From Acidobacteriota bacterium (lineage in GTDB: Bacteria; Acidobacteriota; Blastocatellia; Chloracidobacteriales; Chloracidobacteriaceae): DNA of 64,000 bases. A model generated the notes under the pieces. That model was not told the origin of the DNA. It worked only from the letters and a program-made list of their open reading frames with translations, and ran no database searches. Positions 46,112 through 54,804 of the stretch are shown in pieces (position 1 is the first letter of the stretch; every line of letters starts with the position of its first letter). The stretch lies in NCBI GenBank assembly GCA_016208495.1, contig JACQXX010000077.1, forward strand, positions 1 through 64,000, written 5' to 3'. A program made the position numbers and the translations under genes.

Positions 46112-46667
46112 TCAGTCGTCAGTAGTCAAATGTTGGGATTTTGAAGGTCTGCCAGGTGGATTTGGTTCTATTTGAGTTATTTAGGAACAATGCTTTTCAA
46201 GAAATCCACGGATTCAGCTATCCGGGTTTTGGCTACTGACGACTGACGACTGACTTAGAAGAGCTAAAGTACAGGGTGGCAAGGGCTTCTGGCAAGTCGA
46301 ATCCGGGTTTGCCGCTGGCAGCTAGTGGAAAACCGGGCGACGAGGCCGACATCGCACCAAACCGGCAGTGTTTTTCCAGATATTTTCCGAATAGAAATTA
46401 TGACCTAACCCTTTCAAAAACAGAGAGTTCAATACTTCATGCTTTATGCTTCATACTTCATAATTGGTATGACAACCAGTGCGGGCTGATGTATAGTTGC
46501 GCCGCGTTTCAAAAACTCTCCGACAGTTTCAATTCCGGAAAAAAATCAAATAGTGCCCCTGGAAGAGCAGTGGTGGTTTATAGTAGGATGAATGAACCAT
46601 CATTCAGCTACCAAAGAACCTACAAAATCCAATCCAATCCAATTCGAGAAGGGACGGAGTACCCCGC
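46112..46667. other. Intergenic region with heptamer arrays and no supported gene
   Basis: This gap before the FeS oxidoreductase holds GACTGAC heptamers (46235-46255) and a TTCATGC/TTCATAC array (46434-46461). The candidate promoter is annotated separately. A frame of about 130 codons here has no homology I recognise and a composition unlike the neighbours. Confidence 0.55.
46469..46497 (+). promoter_or_regulatory. Candidate promoter of the FeS oxidoreductase gene
   Basis: ATGACA (46469-46474) and TATAGT (46492-46497) are 17 bp apart. The start of transcription would lie about 165 bp before the ATG. Confidence 0.4.
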
Positions 46668-48767
46668 ATGACTGCAGGAAACTTCATTTTCATTGCTGTT
46701 TTTCTCGCTTCAGTTGGTCTGTTTCTATTCAACAGTCGCAAAATCTTTGAGATTCTACAACTTGGCAAACCTGAGCCTGGTAATCGTCTTGATAACACGG
46801 GCGAGCGCATCAAAAATATGCTCAGCATCGCCATCGCTCAACAGAAAATTTTGCGCGATCCGCTGGCCGGATTTTTGCACTTGCTGATTTTCTGGGGCTT
46901 TATGGTTCTGACCATTGGCACCATCGAGGCTATCCTTGAAGGATTTTATAGTCGGTTTTCCTATCGGCTGGTTTTGGGCAACGACCTGTTTTATGTGCTG
47001 ACCTGGCTCCAGGAAGTATTTGGCGGTTGCGTGCTGCTGGCATCCGTTTTGTTGCTTGCTCGACGGTATGTGGCTCCACCAAAACGATTTAGTGGTGTTG
47101 AAATGAAGCCGGACAGCCGGATGGACGCCACCATCGTGCTTCTGATGATCATTACCTTGATGGTCTCGATGTTTCTGGCCAACTCGTTTGCTCCAACGGA
47201 AGAAAAACGCATCACCCGCGATATTTCGGGGCGCACGGTTTCGCAACAACTGGCTAAAGTCATTGAGCCGAAAATGTCACCCAGCACGACTCACATTCTG
47301 TTTGAAGCTTCGTGGTGGGTGCATATTTTCACGGTGTTCGGCTTTTTGAATTATCTCCCCTTCTCAAAGCACCTTCACGTGCTGACCTCAGTCCCCAATG
47401 TGTTCTTCACCTCGCTCAAATCACGTGGCACGCTGAAGAAAATGGACTTTGAAGCGATGGAAGCCGAAGAAGAACCGGTCTTTGGTGCTTCTGACATTGA
47501 ACATTTCACCTGGAAACAACTTTTCGACAGCCTGACCTGCACCGAATGCGGGCGCTGCACCTCGGTGTGCCCGGCCAATTTGACCGGCAAGCCCCTTTCA
47601 CCGCGCAAAATCATGATGGATATCCGCGACCGGTTGATGGAAAAGGGCCCGATTCTGGTTGATCTGAAAAAAGCGGGCGGGGCATCGGCTGAAAATGGGA
47701 ATGGCGAGTCCAAAAATGGACATTCCGCCAAAGATATCCTGGCTGAAAAACTCATCAGCGAAAAATTTATCACCCCTGAAGAACTCTGGTCCTGCACGAC
47801 CTGCCAGGCGTGTATGCAGGAATGTCCGGTCAACATCGAGCACGTTCCAACCATTCTGGACATGCGCCGGAACCTGGTGATGAACGAAGCCGACTTCCCT
47901 GGGGAACTGCAAACCTTATTTAACAACCTCGAAAACAAATATTCGCCCTGGGCGTTTAGTCACGCCGCCCGGGCCGACTGGTCAGAGGGCCTGAACATCA
48001 AGACCATGGCCCAGGCCCAGAACGAAGATATTGAGGTTTTGTTTTGGATCGGATGCGCTGGTTCCTACGACGACCGCTACCGCAAGGTAGTCCAATCGGT
48101 GGCCCGACTCCTTCAGAAAGCCAATATCAAATTTGCCATTCTGGGCAAAGAAGAAAAATGTACCGGTGACCCGGCCCGTCGCGCTGGAAACGAATATCTC
48201 GCCCAATCGCTGATTCAGGAAAACGTCGAGACCATGAATGGCTACGGCGTGAAAAAAGTCCTGACTTCCTGCCCACATTGCTTTAACACCATCAAGAACG
48301 AGTATCCGGACTTTGGTGGCAACTATGAAGTCATGCACCACAGCCAGTATCTTTCGGAACTGGTCAAGGCTGGCCGCATTACATTGACCCAAAAGATCGA
48401 AGCCACCGCCGTGTATCACGATTCATGTTATTTGGGCCGCTCCAACAACGTCTATGAAGCTCCGCGCCAGACACTGGTCCAGATCGGAGGCATGAAACTG
48501 GTTGAAATGGACCGCTCCCGCGATAAAGGAATGTGCTGTGGCGCCGGCGGTGCCCGGATGTTTATGGAAGAAAATGTCGGTACCCGCGTCAACGTCGAGC
48601 GTGCCAAACAGGCGCTGGACACCAAACCGGATGTTGTCGCTTCGGCCTGTCCATTCTGTATGACAATGCTCACCGATGGCGTCAAAGCCCATGAAAACAC
48701 CCAGGTCAAAGTGTTTGACATCGCCGAACTGCTCGACCAGGCAGCCGGCGGGGAAAAGCGGGTTTAG
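46668..48767 (+). CDS. Membrane FeS oxidoreductase, ETF:menaquinone oxidoreductase type
   Basis: The 699-residue product has an N-terminal cytochrome-b/NarI-like membrane region with about five or six segments (about 1-250). Two [4Fe-4S] motifs follow, CTECGRCTSVCP (about 287) and CTTCQACMQECP (about 375), then two CCG domains (SCPHCFN near 530 and CCGAGGARMF near 624) as in heterodisulfide reductase HdrD. This fusion is the proposed EtfAB:menaquinone oxidoreductase (EMO), which passes electrons from fatty-acid or amino-acid oxidation to the quinone pool. No etfAB genes are adjacent, so the electron donor is inferred. Confidence 0.88.
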   Translation: MTAGNFIFIAVFLASVGLFLFNSRKIFEILQLGKPEPGNRLDNTGERIKNMLSIAIAQQKILRDPLAGFLHLLIFWGFMVLTIGTIEAILEGFYSRFSYRLVLGNDLFYVLTWLQEVFGGCVLLASVLLLARRYVAPPKRFSGVEMKPDSRMDATIVLLMIITLMVSMFLANSFAPTEEKRITRDISGRTVSQQLAKVIEPKMSPSTTHILFEASWWVHIFTVFGFLNYLPFSKHLHVLTSVPNVFFTSLKSRGTLKKMDFEAMEAEEEPVFGASDIEHFTWKQLFDSLTCTECGRCTSVCPANLTGKPLSPRKIMMDIRDRLMEKGPILVDLKKAGGASAENGNGESKNGHSAKDILAEKLISEKFITPEELWSCTTCQACMQECPVNIEHVPTILDMRRNLVMNEADFPGELQTLFNNLENKYSPWAFSHAARADWSEGLNIKTMAQAQNEDIEVLFWIGCAGSYDDRYRKVVQSVARLLQKANIKFAILGKEEKCTGDPARRAGNEYLAQSLIQENVETMNGYGVKKVLTSCPHCFNTIKNEYPDFGGNYEVMHHSQYLSELVKAGRITLTQKIEATAVYHDSCYLGRSNNVYEAPRQTLVQIGGMKLVEMDRSRDKGMCCGAGGARMFMEENVGTRVNVERAKQALDTKPDVVASACPFCMTMLTDGVKAHENTQVKVFDIAELLDQAAGGEKRV

Positions 48768-48919
48768 CTTCGGGCGAAAGACATTGAGCTGAGGGCTTGG
48801 GGCTGAAAATAACGGGTTTCATACCCTGAGCCCGATTTTTCAGCCTTTCCCGTGTAGATTCTTGATTGCGCTCTGCAGGACAAGCCATGGAGTGAATTGG
48901 ATTGAGCATCCCGAAGGGC

Positions 48920-49107
48920 TGCAGTTCGGATAGCCGGTGGTTGCGAGGTTTTGGGAGCTACCACCGGAAAAAGGTTCGCCCCCAACCTTCCCCCGCATCA
49001 TCCGCGCCCCAAGGGGGCGCGGATGATGCGGGGGAAGAAAAATGGTAGTAGCCTGGAGGTCCGGTGGTAGGCCCAAAGCGGCCAACCGACCGGCTATCCG
49101 AACTGCA
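48920..49107. mobile_element. Nested foldback element with a 24-bp perfect central hairpin
   Basis: The outer arms TGCAGTTCGGATAGCCGGT (48920-48938) and its complement (49089-49107) pair perfectly over 19 bp. The middle arms CTACCACCGGA (48958-48968) and TCCGGTGGTAG (49060-49070) pair over 11 bp. The core 48987-49010 pairs with 49014-49037 over 24 bp with a 3-base loop. It is non-coding. It shares with the 45837 element a CCCAAAGCG phrase and paired CCGGTGGT-type arms, suggesting one family. CTTCAGCCC words flank both sides (48770-48845, 49148-49195). Confidence 0.78.
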
Positions 49108-49199
49108 ACGCTTCGCGGTGCAAAACCAAAAACTGACACGTGAAAGAACGTCTTCAGCCCGATAGTCTTCAGCCCGTTTTCTTCAGCCCCAGATTTTCA

Positions 49200-49240
49200 A
49201 GAGGCAGCCAAAGATTGGCTGCCTCTTTTGTCTTTTTAGG
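49200..49240 (+). terminator. Rho-independent terminator
   Basis: AGAGGCAGCCAA (49200-49211) pairs perfectly with TTGGCTGCCTCT (49215-49226), followed by TTTGTCTTTTT. It ends any transcript arriving from the FeS oxidoreductase side before the helicase gene. Confidence 0.85.
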
Positions 49241-49301
49241 TTAGAATGACCAGTTTGGATTTTAAAACCTTAATACCAGTCACACACCCAGGCACTTCAT
49301 T

Positions 49302-52300
49302 ATGCAAATTAAACTTACGGAACTGTTTACCGTTTATTTTTCATTGCCAATCCGAACCCGAGGGGCGCAGTTCACCAGGAATCCCAACTTTGACTTTGAC
49401 CTGATAGAAGAAAATTATTACGCTTCCGACATCCAGGATGGCCGGGAAACCGAGACCGTTACCCTCAGGTTTGAAGTCAAAAAACCAACTGAACTCTCGG
49501 CCTTTGCCCGGTGTTCCTGCCCCAAGTTTCAAAAGGGCCCCTGTGCGCATTTGTGGGCCTTGATGATGGGCATTGATCAATCATTGCCAGTCACGCTTCA
49601 ACAAAAAATTCGGACAGCATCACTCCGCCCAGACTTCTTTGAAGATGATTTTGAAGACGACACCGAAGATGATGATTTTTTTGATGAGAATGAGGACCTG
49701 TTCTTCAATGAGACCAGCGACGCTGGTCTGGTTCGGGAACTTTCACAAAGGTTGGGGCTGTCTTCAGGTTCGAAACTGGCACACCAGAGCAAAAGTCGCT
49801 ACCTTCCCCCGCCACCACCGACCTGGAAAGACTATTTTGTACCGCTCAAGGAAATGATGGTCGCACGGGAGCAGGTCAATAAAACGCCAATCTGGCCTGA
49901 AAACTGGCAACTCCTGTATGTCCTTGATATTGAAACCATTAAATCAACTGGAATCATTGCCGTTGACTTGTATTATCAGGAGCGAAAGAAAAATGGCGAT
50001 TGGGGCAAGGCCAAACAAACCCATTTGAAACGAGAACATTTCCTGGTCCATCCGAACCCACAAGACCGCCAGTTGCTGCTCACTCTGGCTGGGATGAATG
50101 CCCTGGGCAGCAACACCCTCTCCCTGAGCGGCCTCCAGGCATATCTGGGGCGGGAATCCTATAAACCACTTCAGTACTATATCGGTGGCCATGATCTGGA
50201 ACGTGTCTTCCCTCTACTCTGTGCCACCAATCGGTTTTTTATCGTCCAGGAACCGAAAGGTGAGCGAAAATTTATTGGTCCGCTTACCTGGGATCCACAT
50301 GAAAAACCCTGGGAGTTTCATCTTGGCCTCAATCGAGTGACGAACAAGCCATCGGACTTTGAGACCCAGTTGCTGCTCAAACGTGAGGAAAAACAAATAT
50401 CCCCGTCAGAAGTTCTTTTGCTTTTGAGCGACGGCTATTTATTCACCCGCACCCAGGTGTCGAAATTTAATCATTATGGGGCCTTTCCGCTGGTTGCCCA
50501 TCTGCGAGGAGAAGAACCCCTGGTGATTCCTGAGACCGAACTCGATGCGTTTCTCCAGGAAATGACTCAGCTTCCGTCAGCCCCGCCGCTCCAGCTTCCA
50601 GCATCACACCAGGTTCAAATCAGTCAAATGGAACCGCTTCCGTTTCTCTCAATTCGACGAAACCACCCATCAGCCATCCTCAAGGGAGACCTGGAGTTTG
50701 TCTATGATCAACTCCGGTTTAAAGTGGATGATGCCTCAGGCGGACACTATGACCCTCAAGCCAAACATTTTTACCGGCGGAATCGGACGGCTGAAAAACA
50801 AGCGGTGCAAGTTCTCGCCCAGCACCCTGGAGTTGAAGAGCACACCTTCCGCGACACCCACAAAGGCAAAAGCACCTCGTTTCAATTCCCTCCTCAAGAA
50901 CTCCCCCGACTGGTCTCGAAACTGACGGCTCAGGGTTGGCGAGTGGAAGCCGAAGGAAAGTTGTACCGGACGCCAGGGCAGGTTTCAATCCAGGTCAAAT
51001 CGGGCCTTGACTGGTTTGAATTGCAAGCCGAAGTTGATTTTGAAGGCCAGGTAGCCTCTCTGCCCAAACTCCTGGCGGCCCTTCGGCGTGGTGAACGGTT
51101 TGTGCAACTTGGCGATGGTTCGTTTGGGATGCTTCCCGAAGAATGGTTGACCAAATATGGGTTGTTGACCGGGGTTGGTCAGGCCGAAGGAGATACGATC
51201 AAATTTCGGCGGTCACAGGCCGGATTGCTCGATGCGCTCCTCTCGGCCCAGCCTCAAATTGCCGTGGATGAACCATTTATCAAACTCCGCGATCAGATGC
51301 ACCAGTTTGATAAGGTGGCGGCTCAACTCCCACCGCCTGGATTTATCGGGGAACTTCGCCCTTATCAACAGGAAGGTCTTGGCTGGCTTCATTTTCTGGA
51401 TCAGTTTGGGTTTGGCGGCTGTCTGGCTGACGATATGGGACTGGGAAAAACCGTTCAGGTGCTCGCTTTTCTCCAGGCGGCCAAAGAACAAAAAGAAGCG
51501 GCCCCTGGTCGCCCGCGCCCATCACTGGTGGTGGTGCCAAAATCGCTCCTGTTTAACTGGACAGAAGAAGCCCGTCGGTTTACTCCGCAACTTCAGATAC
51601 TCACGCATGTCGGCACCGGTCGTGACCAGGAATTTGATTCATTTCAGGCATTTGACATCATTTTGACCACCTATGGCACCATGCTGCGTGATATTCTCAA
51701 ACTCAAAGACATTCAGTTTGACTTTGTGATTTTGGATGAATCCCAGGCCATCAAAAACGCTTCAACCGAGACCTCCAAAGCCGCCAGGTTGCTCCAGGGA
51801 CGGCGGCGGCTGGCGATGAGCGGAACACCGATTGAAAACCACCTTGGTGAGTTTTGGAGTCTGTTTGAATTTTTGAACCCAGGGATTTTGGGCACGGCCT
51901 CGGTGTTTCAGCAACTCGTGGATGATCCCAATTTGCGCCAGGTCGAGTCGCGCCAGCTACTGGCCAAAGCTGTTCGGCCATTTTTGCTTCGGCGCACCAA
52001 ACAACAGGTGGCCAAAGATTTGCCGACCAAAACCGAGCAAACCATCTATTGTGAAATGGAGCCCGAACAGCGCAAACACTATCTGGAACTGCGCGACTAT
52101 TACCGGGCCACGTTGCTCGGACAAATCGGAACCGAAGGCATTCAAAAAAACAAGCTGCAAATCCTCGAAGGGTTGCTCCGGTTGCGCCAGGCAGCCTGCC
52201 ATCCAGGACTCATTGACTCCAAACAGACTTCCAAACCAAGCGCCAAACTGGATGTGCTGCTGCCCTACATTGCCGAAATTGTTGACGAAGGCCACAAAGC

Positions 52301-52745
52301 TCTGATTTTCTCGCAATTTACCAGCTTTCTTTCGATTGTTCGCAAACAGCTTGATAAAGAAAAGATCCCCTATTTGTACCTGGATGGGAAAACCCAGAAC
52401 CGGGGTGAACTGGTGGAAAAATTCCAGACTGATCCAGAAAGCAAGTTGTTTTTGATCAGTCTGAAAGCTGGAGGATTTGGCCTCAATCTCACCGCCGCGG
52501 AATATGTCTTTCTGCTTGATCCGTGGTGGAATCCAGCCGTGGAAGCCCAGGCGATTGACCGAACGCATCGCATCGGACAAACTGAACAAGTCTTTGCCTA
52601 TCGGCTGATCACTCGCGATACCGTCGAGGAAAAAGTGCTCAAACTCCAGGAAAACAAACGCAATCTGGCGGATGCGATTCTGGGCGAAAACAGCGCCACC
52701 TTGCGTGATCTGGGCCGCGAAGACCTGGAACTGCTGCTTTCCTGA
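49302..52745 (+). CDS. SWIM zinc-finger SNF2-family helicase
   Basis: The 1147-residue product has an N-terminal SWIM finger (CSCPKFQKGPCAHLWAL, about 67-83), an acidic stretch (about 105-135), a middle SNF2-associated region, and the helicase core: LADDMGLGKT (Walker A, about 709), DESQ (about 815), SGTPIENHLGEFWSL, and motifs V-VI SLKAGGFGLNLTAA and DRTHRIGQ near 1090. It is a double-stranded DNA translocase of the bacterial RapA/HepA-like branch, acting on nucleoprotein. It is not within a recognisable DISARM or other defence operon. ATG 49302 is accepted; a clean terminator precedes it. Confidence 0.92.
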   Translation: MQIKLTELFTVYFSLPIRTRGAQFTRNPNFDFDLIEENYYASDIQDGRETETVTLRFEVKKPTELSAFARCSCPKFQKGPCAHLWALMMGIDQSLPVTLQQKIRTASLRPDFFEDDFEDDTEDDDFFDENEDLFFNETSDAGLVRELSQRLGLSSGSKLAHQSKSRYLPPPPPTWKDYFVPLKEMMVAREQVNKTPIWPENWQLLYVLDIETIKSTGIIAVDLYYQERKKNGDWGKAKQTHLKREHFLVHPNPQDRQLLLTLAGMNALGSNTLSLSGLQAYLGRESYKPLQYYIGGHDLERVFPLLCATNRFFIVQEPKGERKFIGPLTWDPHEKPWEFHLGLNRVTNKPSDFETQLLLKREEKQISPSEVLLLLSDGYLFTRTQVSKFNHYGAFPLVAHLRGEEPLVIPETELDAFLQEMTQLPSAPPLQLPASHQVQISQMEPLPFLSIRRNHPSAILKGDLEFVYDQLRFKVDDASGGHYDPQAKHFYRRNRTAEKQAVQVLAQHPGVEEHTFRDTHKGKSTSFQFPPQELPRLVSKLTAQGWRVEAEGKLYRTPGQVSIQVKSGLDWFELQAEVDFEGQVASLPKLLAALRRGERFVQLGDGSFGMLPEEWLTKYGLLTGVGQAEGDTIKFRRSQAGLLDALLSAQPQIAVDEPFIKLRDQMHQFDKVAAQLPPPGFIGELRPYQQEGLGWLHFLDQFGFGGCLADDMGLGKTVQVLAFLQAAKEQKEAAPGRPRPSLVVVPKSLLFNWTEEARRFTPQLQILTHVGTGRDQEFDSFQAFDIILTTYGTMLRDILKLKDIQFDFVILDESQAIKNASTETSKAARLLQGRRRLAMSGTPIENHLGEFWSLFEFLNPGILGTASVFQQLVDDPNLRQVESRQLLAKAVRPFLLRRTKQQVAKDLPTKTEQTIYCEMEPEQRKHYLELRDYYRATLLGQIGTEGIQKNKLQILEGLLRLRQAACHPGLIDSKQTSKPSAKLDVLLPYIAEIVDEGHKALIFSQFTSFLSIVRKQLDKEKIPYLYLDGKTQNRGELVEKFQTDPESKLFLISLKAGGFGLNLTAAEYVFLLDPWWNPAVEAQAIDRTHRIGQTEQVFAYRLITRDTVEEKVLKLQENKRNLADAILGENSATLRDLGREDLELLLS

Positions 52746-52778
52746 GTGAATGAAGAATGAAGAATGTGGTTGGTGCCT

Positions 52779-52985
52779 GGTTCTTGGTTCTTGGTTCTTG
52801 GTTCTTGGTTCTTGGTTCTTGGTTCTTGGTTCTTGGTTCTTGGTTCTTGGTTCTTCTTCGAAAATATTGATTTCTAAGCACCAAGCACCAAATAACTACT
52901 AACCACTTTCTTCATTCTCAATTCTTCACTCTCAATTCTCAATTCTTCATTCTCAATTCTTCATTCTCAATTCTTCATTCTCAAT
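52779..52985 (+). repeat. Best-preserved composite element: GGTTCTT array, TTCGAAAATATTG core, GCACCAA units, ATTCTTC/ATTCTCA array
   Basis: About eleven GGTTCTT units (52779-52855) enter the core TTCGAAAATATTGATTTCTA (52857-52876), then GCACCAA units (52878-52891), and finally a 14-bp period made of ATTCTTC plus ATTCTCA (52909-52985). It ends 6 bp before the DUF1272 start codon. The order array-core-array is repeated, in part, at 29558-29599 and reversed at 34446-34582. Confidence 0.9.
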
Positions 52986-52991
52986 ATCTAT

Positions 52992-53282
52992 ATGCTTGAA
53001 CTTCGACCCAACTGCGAACACTGTGACCGAGACCTTCCCCCCAATGCCATTGACGCCATGATCTGCACTTTTGAATGCACTTTTTGTGTGGATTGTGTTG
53101 ATACTGTTTTGCACAATGTGTGTCCAAATTGCGGCGGCGGCCTGGTTCGACGTCCGATTCGCCCACACCGATTGCTTGCAAAATATCCGCCTTCTGAGCA
53201 ACGGGTGTTCAAACCAGTCAACCTCGAAGAACACCAAACGCGGCTCGAACAACTGCGGGATATCCCTCCAGCCGAACGATGA
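52992..53282 (+). CDS. DUF1272 zinc-ribbon protein
   Basis: The 96-residue product has the DUF1272 pattern: LELRPNCEHCDRDLPPNAIDAMICTFECTFC, then CVDCVDTVLHNVCPNCGGGLVRRPIRP. Four Cys pairs (about 8/11, 25/29, 32/35, 45/48) probably bind two zinc ions. The function of the family is unknown. It lies 28 bp before the HEAT-repeat gene and probably shares a transcript. Its 5' leader is entirely repeat DNA. Confidence 0.88.
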   Translation: MLELRPNCEHCDRDLPPNAIDAMICTFECTFCVDCVDTVLHNVCPNCGGGLVRRPIRPHRLLAKYPPSEQRVFKPVNLEEHQTRLEQLRDIPPAER

Positions 53283-53310
53283 ATTGAATTTCCTCAAAAG
53301 GGTAGGCGGC

Positions 53311-54588
53311 ATGCCTCATTCTCAAAAACCATCCATGTTCTCAGCAGCCGAACTTCAGGAACAGATTGATCAAACCTGCGACACGGTCCGCGCTCATGAT
53401 CACCAATTGATCCATGAAGCGGCGAAAACACTGGCGCTGCTGGGTCCAGCAGCCGTTGAACTCCTGATAGAAAAGCTGCGGGATCCTGACCGTTATGTGC
53501 AGGACGTTGTGGCTCGTGCGCTTGGCCAGATTGGTGACCCGCGTGCCGTGGTTCATCTGCTGGAAATACTCAGTGACTATCACCCTCTTTCCCCTGACAA
53601 CGATGATGAAGACGATCTGTCTGAACCCGAATTTCGGGCGGTTGAAGCGCTTGGAAAAATCGGGGATCCACGTGCCGTCGAACCGCTGCTGGCTGAACTT
53701 GACCGACTGATCGCTCTCTACCCAGGAATTGTGACGACGGAGATTATTTATTGCCTTGGGGAGATTGGTGACCTTCGAGGGCTAGAACCCTGCCTGAGAT
53801 TTCTCAAGCCACCGCTGGTTGATCACACCCACTGGAAGGCCGCTCACTACTCCCTACCGAAATTTGGCGAACCGGCGATTGCTCCGCTCATTCAACTCCT
53901 TAATGAAGTTGATGATCCGCTGATTCCGTATGATTTGGCTGAAATCGGTCATATTTCCGCTATCCCGGTTTTGTTTGAAGTACTCAAAGATTCCTGGCGA
54001 CCTGACCACCTGCGAGCCAATGCCGCCCACGCACTGGGAAAACTCAAGGCGACCAACGCCTTTGAAACACTTTTGAGATTGATCAACCAGTCGGTGGACA
54101 ACCCCAATTTGCTTCGAGGATTGATTCTGGGTCTTGGCAACACCCAGGACGAACGCGCCCTCGAAGTGTTGCTCAAATTGTTTGATCAACCCTTTGATCA
54201 GGCATTGTTCGGCTGGATCATTGAAGCCCTGGGTGAGCTTGGGACGTCAGGGGCGATTGATGTTCTGGTCGTGCTCCTGGAAAGTCAGGATATGCACATT
54301 CGCCAACTGTCCATTCGGGCGTTAGAACGCGGCGGTGACGAACGAGCCATTCCAGCGCTTCAACTCCTGGTGGATGACCACCAGCGGCCAACCAGCCTGA
54401 TGCTGGACGAAACAACCGAAGCCGGAATCAAGAACATGCTTGGCCCAGACGGGGTGGACGAGGTGCTGGATTTATTTGGTGAAGGCACCCGCCGCTGGGC
54501 CGCCAGTGCCATTCGTGCCATTCGTCAGCGCTCCCAGGCTTCGTTTTTCGACAATTCCGGCGAGTTTGATTCGCAATTGACGAATTAG
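53311..54588 (+). CDS. HEAT/PBS-lyase repeat protein
   Basis: The 425-residue product is built from about ten HEAT-like helical pairs, each of the form ALGQIGDPRAVVHLLEIL, ALGKIGDPRAVEPLLAEL or ALGELGTSGAIDVLVVLL, forming a solenoid. Such proteins scaffold protein interactions. No catalytic motif is seen. The start is ATG 53311; the longer frame overlaps DUF1272 and is a shadow. An acidic insertion (DNDDEDDLSEPE) breaks the third repeat. Confidence 0.85.
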   Translation: MPHSQKPSMFSAAELQEQIDQTCDTVRAHDHQLIHEAAKTLALLGPAAVELLIEKLRDPDRYVQDVVARALGQIGDPRAVVHLLEILSDYHPLSPDNDDEDDLSEPEFRAVEALGKIGDPRAVEPLLAELDRLIALYPGIVTTEIIYCLGEIGDLRGLEPCLRFLKPPLVDHTHWKAAHYSLPKFGEPAIAPLIQLLNEVDDPLIPYDLAEIGHISAIPVLFEVLKDSWRPDHLRANAAHALGKLKATNAFETLLRLINQSVDNPNLLRGLILGLGNTQDERALEVLLKLFDQPFDQALFGWIIEALGELGTSGAIDVLVVLLESQDMHIRQLSIRALERGGDERAIPALQLLVDDHQRPTSLMLDETTEAGIKNMLGPDGVDEVLDLFGEGTRRWAASAIRAIRQRSQASFFDNSGEFDSQLTN

Positions 54589-54668
54589 AGTGAAGAGCGA
54601 AACTGAAGAGCGAGTAGCGAGTAGCAAGACTGAAGAGCGAGTAGCGAGTAGCAAGTAGCGAGTCGTCA
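54588..54668. repeat. GAGTAGC/GCGAGTA heptamer array
   Basis: Two blocks of GAGTAGC units separated by ACTGAAGAGC begin right at the HEAT gene stop codon and end in GAGTCGTCAATC. The array at 36883 ends in GAGTAGTCAATC, so the flank as well as the unit is conserved. Confidence 0.87.
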
Positions 54669-54726
54669 ATCCATTTTCAGTCGTGGGGCTGTCATCAAAC
54701 AAATACCAGGAAAAGGATATTAGGAA

Positions 54727-54803
54727 AGGACAAAAGTTCGAAAACCCTGATCCCTGAACCCTGATCCCTGAACCCTGAACCCTGAACCCCAAACCCTGAA
54801 CCC
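54727..54803. repeat. TTCGAA core plus CCCTGAA/CCCTGAT heptamers touching the murF-alr start codon
   Basis: AGGACAAAAGTTCGAAAA (54727-54744) is followed by about eight CCCTGAA/CCCTGAT units running to 54803. The murF-alr ATG is at 54805, so the array replaces the usual Shine-Dalgarno region. The same core-array junction is found reversed at 20871-20907. Confidence 0.88.
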
Positions 54804-54804
54804 T

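Noticed and set aside
46276-46671. 131-codon plus-strand frame before the FeS oxidoreductase
   Set aside because: It overlaps the promoter region and repeat words, has no ribosome binding site or recognisable domain, and overlaps the oxidoreductase start.
49302-52745. SNF2 helicase as a DISARM drmD component
   Set aside because: It has a SWIM finger and RapA-like layout and no DISARM partners; the RM gene is over 40 kb away.
53071-53310. Hydrophobic N-terminal extension of the HEAT-repeat protein
   Set aside because: It is the shifted frame of the DUF1272 gene; the zinc-ribbon frame is the conserved one.
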